From Posidonia oceanica (lineage: Eukaryota > Streptophyta > Magnoliopsida > Alismatales > Posidoniaceae), in contig JAZBRS010000020.1 of NCBI GenBank assembly GCA_037176725.1, forward strand, positions 85,382,001 through 85,446,000: a DNA stretch of 64,000 nt. The letters run 5' to 3'. Each line of letters begins with the position of its first letter. Positions within the stretch are counted from its first letter, which is position 1. Below are positions 57,324 through 64,000 of the stretch, in pieces. The position numbers and the translations under genes were made by a program. Under the pieces are notes generated by a model. That model was not told the DNA's origin. It was given only the letters and a program-made list of their open reading frames with translations, and did not search any database.

Positions 57324-58469
57324 ACTGACTTGACTTGATGGACTGATGAATCCTAAATTAGATGAGAATCTAGATAGATGAGAGGATACCTAAATCTAAA
57401 GATAAACAAGGTACGAATGGATGCAAACCCTAATCTAAACACACAAGGCACACAAAACAAAATCCTAACTCTAAGGTTGACCTAGAAATCTAGACACCTC
57501 CTAACTTTAAAGTTGGCTTTCAAGATTATCAAACTCAAAAATCCCTAACCTAATTGGCCAAGTAAGTGGAGGAATGTGGGAGGCTCCCCGTGCTTTTGCA
57601 ACAGACCTAATTAGAGAACTACCTTCCTTTTAAGGCGTAGCCTTGTAAACCACTTGCCTAGACACCAAAAAGGTAAGAAAATTCCAAATTTTATTCTCTA
57701 TTAAGCTTCCTTTCCTAATCGAGGTCGAAATCCTAGGGGCCAATGTCTAATCGATTTTAAATTAAGCTCAAGGTCAATGCAATATGTGGTTGGTTGTTTG
57801 TGGGCCAAGGAAGGGTGATGAAATCCCTCCCTTATCTTGTGTGGGTTTTGCCCTTAAAAATCTATTAATATGAAATGCAACAACCAATTATGCAACAGAC
57901 AAGTTGTGGAATCCTAAATCTATATGCTCTCTAATGCAAAAAAAAAAAAAACCAAAAAAAATAGACTCACCTTGATTCTCCAGCAATCACCAACAATTAA
58001 TAAAATTAACTGAAAATAAATACTAGTAAATTAGTAAACATGCAATCCTATATGATGAATGGCTTAAACAGGCAAGCATAGGTTTCTAATCTTGTAATGT
58101 AGGATTTTCTTTAATGTTCAAGTTGCACGTATTTTAAATTAATGATTAGAGAATAATATCAGAAAATAATTTTAGATATATATTGAAAAAGTCAAAACAA
58201 ACTAACCTGCAAAAATTGACAATATTTACCAAAAATATGAGCACCTCCTAGGCGTCTGTAAAGCAGCGAAATGCTTCAAAATTCTTCCTACGTGCTCCTT
58301 TTCTCTTATGTTATATCCTACAAATTTAAACATCCAAAACCAAAATCTCACACTGCAAACACGACTCAAAACAGACTTTTGATGCACGACTTGACACAAC
58401 GACAACTGCGTATACTTAAATTAAAACTAATCCAAATAATCACAATCGAAACTAAAAAAATACAACGAG
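57324..58469 (-). other. Element B 5' leader with block shared with element A
   Basis: 57480-57830 is nearly identical to 5345-5690 in A. A degenerate GGCGCC-type hairpin (GCACCTCCTAGGCGTC) lies at about 58242-58258. An A-rich run lies at 57936-57960. No coding. Confidence 0.7.
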
Positions 58470-58487
58470 TCCCCAGCAACGGCGCCA
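58470..58487 (-). other. Primer-binding site, element B (tRNA-Asp-like)
   Basis: The minus strand reads TGGCGCCGTTGCTGGGGA, nine bases from the LTR. Confidence 0.9.
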
Positions 58488-58496
58488 AAAAAAACT

Positions 58497-59794
58497 TGAT
58501 GTGTACGTTTTAAATACCGCAAGATGGAGTACATATGCAAGTACAGGTCGATCCCACGAAGACTCGAGACTTTCAAATCTTTGATTGTGATAAGCGAATT
58601 AGAAAATTAAAAGAGATGATGATGGATTCTATCTAAAGTTAATTACGAAGAAGGAATCACAAAGTGAATATCGATAGAAAAAAAGCACATCTAGAGTTTC
58701 CATCCATTAGATCATAGTTGATCATGCAAATATCTAGTTCATCTCATCTTTTACAACAAGTTCTAACTATCAAGGATTATTATTAAACATGAATAATGCA
58801 TGAAGATGAAACCCCTACTATGCAATATCAAGATCTAACATGTCAATAACGAGAATAAATCATAAAGAAGCATTATTCTATGATGATCTATCAAGATGCA
58901 TGTTTGAAATATACCAAGATAATGAGATATATGAAACGTTTTTTATTTCTAAACAACAATCATTAAATATAGACCATAAGAATACGTGATTAACAATGAT
59001 CTATCAAAATATAATTGCAAAAGTAGATAATAAGAAAGAGACAATGATCATGAAGCATAGAAGACGAGACGAGACTAAATATTGCAATCATGTCCTAGAT
59101 CTAACTTCAAGAACCCTAGATGTAAAGAGTGGTTTAGCCTAACATGGCAATGGAAAGAAACATGCAAGAAATTAAAGGAACAATAAGAGACGACATGATT
59201 AAAATAAAAGGAGAATTTTTATTAATTATAACCTAGAAACTACACCATTTGAGAGTCCTCCACGCATGCAAGAGAGGAAGAAGGCCCCAAAGAAGAAGTA
59301 TACAAAGTAGAAACTCCCCCTTTCCCTTAACACATTGGGTCTATTTATAGACTTACAAGATTAATTCCTCGTTCGGAAACAAATCCGATTTAAATGACAA
59401 ATATTCAATTCAAATACATAAAAGATACGTCGTTATCTTGATCCACGCAGAAGAATCAATAAAACCTATCAAATCCGGGTGCCTGGTAGGTGCTCAAACT
59501 GCCAACTGGTGCCTGGGAGGTGCCCACATCTCCCCAATCTCGCAAATTCGAAATCTCTGATTCTTAGAAATTTTATTTCGTATCTTTTAAAAACTTGATT
59601 TTTGGGATTTATCTTTTCTTTGCATGCCTCCACGGATCTATGCGTAAATTTGCTTCTTTTCTCTTTTATTTTCATTACTTCACCTAATTACCTAGTTCCT
59701 GCACAAATTGCATAAAACACCCTTGAGACGTATTATTTATATACAAAATAGATAAATATGGGATATGAAATATGTAACAATAATGTACTCATCA
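58497..59794 (-). repeat. Element B 5' LTR
   Basis: Matches 52031-53336 except for a deletion of about 14 bp near 58520 (GTGCACGGCGGACT missing) and scattered transitions. Hairpins GGTGCCT-GGT-AGGTGCT (59478-59494) and GGTGCCT-GGG-AGGTGCC (59508-59524), 30 bp apart, lie about 130 bp upstream of the TATA box (minus strand, about 59335-59350). Confidence 0.93.
59478..59524. repeat. GGCGCC-type hairpin pair, B 5' LTR
   Basis: Two 17-nt units with 7-nt arms and 3-nt loops, start-to-start distance 30 bp. The second has perfect outer pairing apart from one G-T position. Confidence 0.82.
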
Positions 59795-61051
59795 CTTCAC
59801 CCACCTCCACCCTCTCACCACCGACGTTCATGGCATTTCCGACCATCTAGGGGCCGGAGAGCCATGAAGCTCGACTATGAAGCTTCACGAAGATGAGGGA
59901 GGAGTGAGGAGCTCAGTGAGGGAGAGAGGAATCGGCCTACGTCCCTTCCCCCACCTCCACCGATGATCGTCGGCAACCGCTCGCGCCACCGACCATTGAG
60001 ACGGCTGGGAGCTCAAGAACAGGACCTAACGGCCTGTTCTTGAGGGTGGGGAAGCTTCCCGTGACCTTAAGCAAGCCGTGGGGTCCGAGACAGGGGCTGC
60101 CATGCACTCATGGGCCAGCGGCCTCGTGCAGACGACGAACCCATCGCCGCACTCCGATGAGCAAGCAAAAAAAGGAGCATACAGTGTGAGCTAAGTGTAG
60201 AAAATTATCCACCCTACTACGACAAGCGCACCTAAGCTACGGGTAAGAGAAAACTACCTGTGTGCAGCCCAGAGTTGGTGTGTGCAGCTGGCCGAAGTTG
60301 ACGAACGGCGATGGACGGGGAGCTCGGATGAGTGGCCGGAAGGCTGGGGAAATGCACGGGGAGGTTTCTCTAGATCACTCGAAAAGGCTGGGGATTCGCT
60401 GGAGCTCGGGTTTTTTCTCAGCAGTGGGTGTTGTGGCGGTGGAAGGAAATGGGTTCTCTGTTTTGTTCAGCAAAGTCTGTGCAAGAAGGAGGGTGGAAGG
60501 GGGTCGTCGTCAGGTTGGAGGGGACGGCGAGTAAGTGGTGCCGATGGCAGACGATCGCAAAAGTCCTCCGGAGGTGACGGCGAGTAAGTGGGAGTAAGTG
60601 GAAAAGAGGACGGTGAGTAAGTGGGAGGTCGGTGGTGGCTATACAGGCGGTTCCAAGGAGAGGGACTAGTTCCTGAGGCAAGCCAGGTAGTGGGGCAGTC
60701 TACAGGGAGCGACGAAGCTCGCAGAGGACGACCCTAGGCATGGCAGAGCTCGGGGCAAAGGCGCTGTTGCAACCGACGCGTTGGACGCTGGCACAGGCAG
60801 CGTCCAACGTAGGACACTAGCCTAGGCAGCGTCTAACGTCCCAAAGGTGTTTTAAGGGTATTCTAGGGATTTTTCTTAGGAGTTGGCTTAGGTTAAGGCT
60901 TAGGCTTAGGATTGGCTAGGCTTAGGTGGTGTTTAGGTGGGATTTAGGTCTAGGTTAGGGTTTGGGTCAAGGTTTGGGTCAAGTTGGAGGTTGAGGTCTG
61001 GGTTAGGGTTTGGAATTAGGGTTTAGGTTGGGGTCTGCCATGCCACAATCC
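59795..61051 (-). mobile_element. Element E'' LTR, part 2 (truncated by element F)
   Basis: Continues 52030 after element B (target duplication CTTCA at 59795-59799). A GC-rich part at 59800-60760 with overlapping open frames parallels 14110-14880 of E. A hairpin pair lies at 60780-60837. Telomere-like TTAGGGTTT words lie at 60890-61035. It stops at GCCATGCCACAATCC where F begins, so the usual end (GTGTCTACA) is missing. Confidence 0.8.
60780..60837. repeat. GTTAGACGC-type hairpin pair, E'' LTR
   Basis: Two adjacent 29-nt units. The first has perfect 11-nt arms GTTGGACGCTG / CAGCGTCCAAC around a 7-nt loop. Confidence 0.92.
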
Positions 61052-62171
61052 TGTTAGGATTCTAGGCTTCACTAGAGGGGGGTGAATAGTGATTTAAAGG
61101 ATAAGTGTGGATTTTAAATTCTCTTTAACTATTTTAACCAAATTAGCAAGTAAATGAAATATGGAGATATGGATTTGAATGTTTAAACTAAAACATGCAT
61201 AGAAGGGGATGAGAGGCAATGAAAATAGACACAAGTAATTTTATAATGGTTCAGCCTCCTTGGCCTAGTCCACTTCCCGAGAAATCCCCTCGAGAGTTAC
61301 CTTAACTTTGATCTTGTTTCGGGCCAAGATTTTGCCGTACACCTTGACGAGACCACGCCAAGCTCCTGCAAAAACCACAGTAACCCTTCTCGCTCCCGGA
61401 GAAGAACTTACACAAGAAAACTGAAGATTACAATTCTGTTGACTCTTTTCTATATCTCCCAAAACTCTTTTGGCAAGGTGGAAAGGATGGGAATGTATCT
61501 CTCTTGCTTTGGGAATCTTTCTACCAAAATAGGAGTGGAATGCTTGGAAAATGATGTGGCTTGAAGCTCTATATCATGTGTGTTGTCTATGTGATGAATG
61601 GGGGTCCTATTTATAAGAAAACATGGGTAAAAGTTTGTTTCTAGTGGCTCTTTCAACGTTCACAAACGACTTGTCAAATGGTAGACCGAAATTTTTCGAT
61701 ATGCCGTTTTAGCTCAGATTGTTATAGCAAATACGACCAATTCGGTAGACTGTAAGATTTTGGTATGCCAAAAATCTCTGATTCGGTAAACCATAAAATT
61801 TTACGGTCTACCGTTTTGCATGAAAATTCTGCATTTCACCATTTCCATGATTTTGAAGTTTTTTGCAAATTTTCTCAAACCACTTGCTCATGGACCTAAA
61901 TGCTTCGAACCTAGGGTACTCTAGGGTTAACTAGGTCACTCTTTCATGATTCTTGGGGATTTTACAAAAGACATATTACAACTCAAACATAATACAAAGT
62001 TACATATTTAGAGTTGAACACAAGTCTTCAAGTCTTTATTGAAACTCCATGAGCCATTTCGCCTTCTTCTTTTTCGAGGTCTATAAAAATGCTTTCTTAA
62101 CCTAATAAGAATGGTTAGAACACAAAATATTTTATTATCATCAAAACCGAGATGAGGCAATTTTGCCAACA
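61052..62171 (-). mobile_element. Element F 3' LTR (Sirevirus-like Ty1/copia)
   Basis: On the minus strand it begins TGTTGGCAAAATTGCC directly after the purine tract AAAAAGGAAGAGAT and ends GAATCCTAACA; 1120 bp. The sequence before it (TTTGTCATCATCAAAAAGG on the minus strand) is the typical junction of Maximus/SIRE elements. A TATA box (TTATAAATAGGACC, minus) lies near 61600-61615, with hairpin units upstream of it at 61680-61812. The putative target duplication AATCC (61047-61051) cannot be checked because the right end is outside the window. Confidence 0.8.
61680..61812. repeat. CGGTAGACCG-type hairpins, F LTR
   Basis: Units at 61680-61705, 61744-61769 (26 nt) and 61785-61812 (28 nt; GGTAAACCATAAA / AT / TTTACGGTCTACC with few mismatches). 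The same word recurs in the F interior at 63493-63550. Confidence 0.75.
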
Positions 62172-63706
62172 ATCTCTTCCTTTTTGATGATGACAAAAAC
62201 CATAAATATACAAAGCTATAGAACTGGCTCCCCCTTAGAATATGCAAAAATATATGTCAATAAAATCTGAATGTACCCCCTCTTATCTTATAATAGCATG
62301 ATAAGCTCAAAAACATAGCTTTGGAAAACCTATCCTATTCTTCTCCCTCTTTTTGTCATAAGCAAAAAGAATAGAATGCATAAATCCAAAGAAATATAAG
62401 CAATAAAAGTAAGAGCATTATCAAAAGGTAAATGATTTTCAATAGACATTCAAACCAACTTTTATTAATAAGAATTAATAAAATCACAATTATTTTAATC
62501 AAAAATCAACTTATATAACACTTTCAAATGTAAAGTATTGTAAAAATCATCAAAATCATCCTCAAAGGTAACTTATATACAATAAGCATCCAAATCAAAC
62601 AAATATTCATAGATATTCTGTAAGCTCCCCTTTCCTTCAAGCATAGATATTTATTTACCAAAATTTACCATTTGCTAAAAGATACCAATTGTTGAAAAAA
62701 TACCAGTTTATAACAAGATGTCAATTTGTGAGAAAAAGTACTAAGTGAAAAAAATATCAACTTTTGTAAGATTTTCAATAAGAAATCATCAAAATCATCT
62801 TCAAAAGGTAACTGATAAGCAATAAGCATCTAAAACAATTCTTTTGTTCAATAATAATCAATAAGATCAGAAATCATTTTTATTTAATCAACAATATGAT
62901 GAGTAAATAATATTCAATCAATTTCAACTTCATATGATAAATGATATGCATGAATTTCAATTTCATATAGTAAAGTCAATTGATACCAAATGTTAGATAT
63001 ATACCAATATGTTAAATCAATAGGCATCAAGATCAAAAGATATTTAGTGAGAATCATCAAAATCACCAATTGTAAGATAGTCAATGAATCATAGTAAGCT
63101 CCCCCTTACACCAATCATAGGTAAAGAGAAAATTCGGATATTCAATAAGCTTGAAATTCATTGATTTTTATAAGAGATACCATTCAATTGTTAAAAGATA
63201 CTCAACGTTGATACCAATTGTTGGAAAATATTCAATATGCTCCCCCTATCGATGAGCATGGATAAATAAAATTTATTCCAAAATAGATTATAAAGATCAA
63301 TAATGATTCATTTCAAAGTATTTTTCATAAAAGCTCCCCTTTCATCAAGTATATATAAAAAATAGTTCAATGAAAATCATAGCAAAAATACTTCTAATGA
63401 TTCAAGAGTAAGATACCAATAATCAATATGACCACAAGTCATAATTAACAAAAAATTTGATCAAGAACTCAAAAAATCAGACTTCTAGTTAATTCGGCAG
63501 ACCGAATCAGGACATTTCGGTATTCCGGTCCAAAAATGGTATTCCGAACCAGTTCGAAAATCTTTAAAACAGAGATATATTTTTATAGAGAAAATACCAA
63601 TTGTTTGTAATGTAAGTTCATGATAAATTAAGTGAAATTCCATCCAAATAATTTCATTAATCAATAAATTTAAAACATCCTTTTTAATGGGATTTCCAAA
63701 TATTTG
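62172..63706 (-). other. Element F 3' noncoding region with repeated purine-tract-like words
   Basis: On the minus strand, AAGGGGGAG or AAGGGGAGCTT words occur near 62235, 62625, 63095, 63240 and 63335. Multiple purine tracts in this place are known for Sireviruses. The rest is AT-rich with ATACCAATTGTT and CATCAAAATCATC repeats. CGGTAGACCG-type hairpin words lie at 63493-63550. Confidence 0.7.
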
Positions 63707-64000
63707 TCAATGATTGATAGTCCCATGTTCCTTCTCCTTCTTGGAGAAATTAAGTACTTGGAACAAGTAGAGATTTTGGCACCTACTTAATTTTGGGTCT
63801 AAAAGATTAGCCTTATTATTTCTCAATTTGGGAATCCATTTTCCTCTTTCTTCCTTCTTAATGACAAATTCATATTTTTCATTATTTTTAGGTCTAATAA
63901 AATCGTTTTCATATGAAATAGCATTTTTATGTACACTTCTATACTTCCTTCCATCAAGAGTTTTCTTTCTAACATCAATTAGTAAATTCTCACTTTTGAC
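63707..64000 (-). CDS. C-terminal end of an element F open frame (partial, unassigned)
   Basis: Open from the window edge (64000) to TGA at 63707-63709, 98 codons, without a start inside the window. The product is lysine/asparagine-rich with a GKWIPK motif; KW(V/I)PK-type tails occur in gag C-termini of copia elements, so this could be gag, but an extra 3' frame of a Sirevirus is equally possible. About 1.5 kb separate it from the 3' LTR. Confidence 0.4.
   Translation of the reverse strand, partial: VKSENLLIDVRKKTLDGRKYRSVHKNAISYENDFIRPKNNEKYEFVIKKEERGKWIPKLRNNKANLLDPKLSRCQNLYLFQVLNFSKKEKEHGTINH

Larger units (their letters stand above)
52031..59794 (-). mobile_element. Element B: gag-protease LTR retrotransposon without pol
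   Basis: 7764 bp, minus strand. LTRs 52031-53336 and 58497-59794, primer site 58470-58487, purine tract next to 53337, 5-bp duplication with one difference. It codes only for gag and an aspartic protease, then stops; RT, RNase H and integrase are absent. This fits the class of non-autonomous terminal-repeat gag elements. The leader and 3' block match element A. It is inserted in the LTR of E''. Confidence 0.92.

Overview
This is plant nuclear DNA that consists, as far as I can read it, entirely of nested LTR retrotransposons. I see no host gene outside the elements and no bacterial features. Plant origin is indicated by Ty3/gypsy Tat/Ogre-like pol with a second (archaeal-type) RNase H, primer sites resembling plant tRNA-Asp and tRNA-Arg 3' ends, an Ogre-like leader, a Sirevirus-like Ty1/copia end, plant-mobile-domain (PMD) genes and plant-like introns. 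An angiosperm with a large, retrotransposon-rich genome is likely; the species cannot be told.

Layout, named by element. E (minus strand): partial 3' LTR at 1-331, interior 332-12780, 5' LTR 12781-15062 continued at 47202-47448. A (minus, 6.1 kb, 1364-7508) sits inside E with a perfect 5-bp target duplication. C (minus, 15063-47196) sits inside the E 5' LTR. D (plus, 21746-44021, 22.3 kb) sits inside the gag of C, again with a perfect 5-bp duplication. E' (plus, 47449-50088) is an older relative of E, truncated by E on the left and by E'' (a minus-strand LTR, 50089-52030 plus 59800-61051) on the right. B (minus, 52031-59794) sits inside E''. F (minus, Sirevirus-like copia, 61052 to the window end) truncates E''. 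This gives a nesting of four levels: E' > E > C > D.

Only D looks autonomous: gag, two protease-like domains, RT-RNase H, a second RNase H and integrase. Its sense frames are broken only by single-transition stop codons, plus one frame change that a candidate intron could explain. A, B, C and E are gag-only or gag-protease elements without pol and presumably depended on partners.

Two things stand out. First, D carries on the antisense strand, between integrase and the 3' LTR, two intron-containing PMD-like genes; one resolves into nine exons with consistent GT-AG junctions and reading phase. Second, most elements carry their own short near-palindromic word, repeated as hairpin units in arrays or adjacent pairs with about 28-30 bp period. 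The word occurs in the LTR upstream of the TATA box and again in the internal leader, and in D next to the start of each antisense gene. The related LTRs E and E'' carry different words. This looks like an element-specific, exchangeable cis-acting module.
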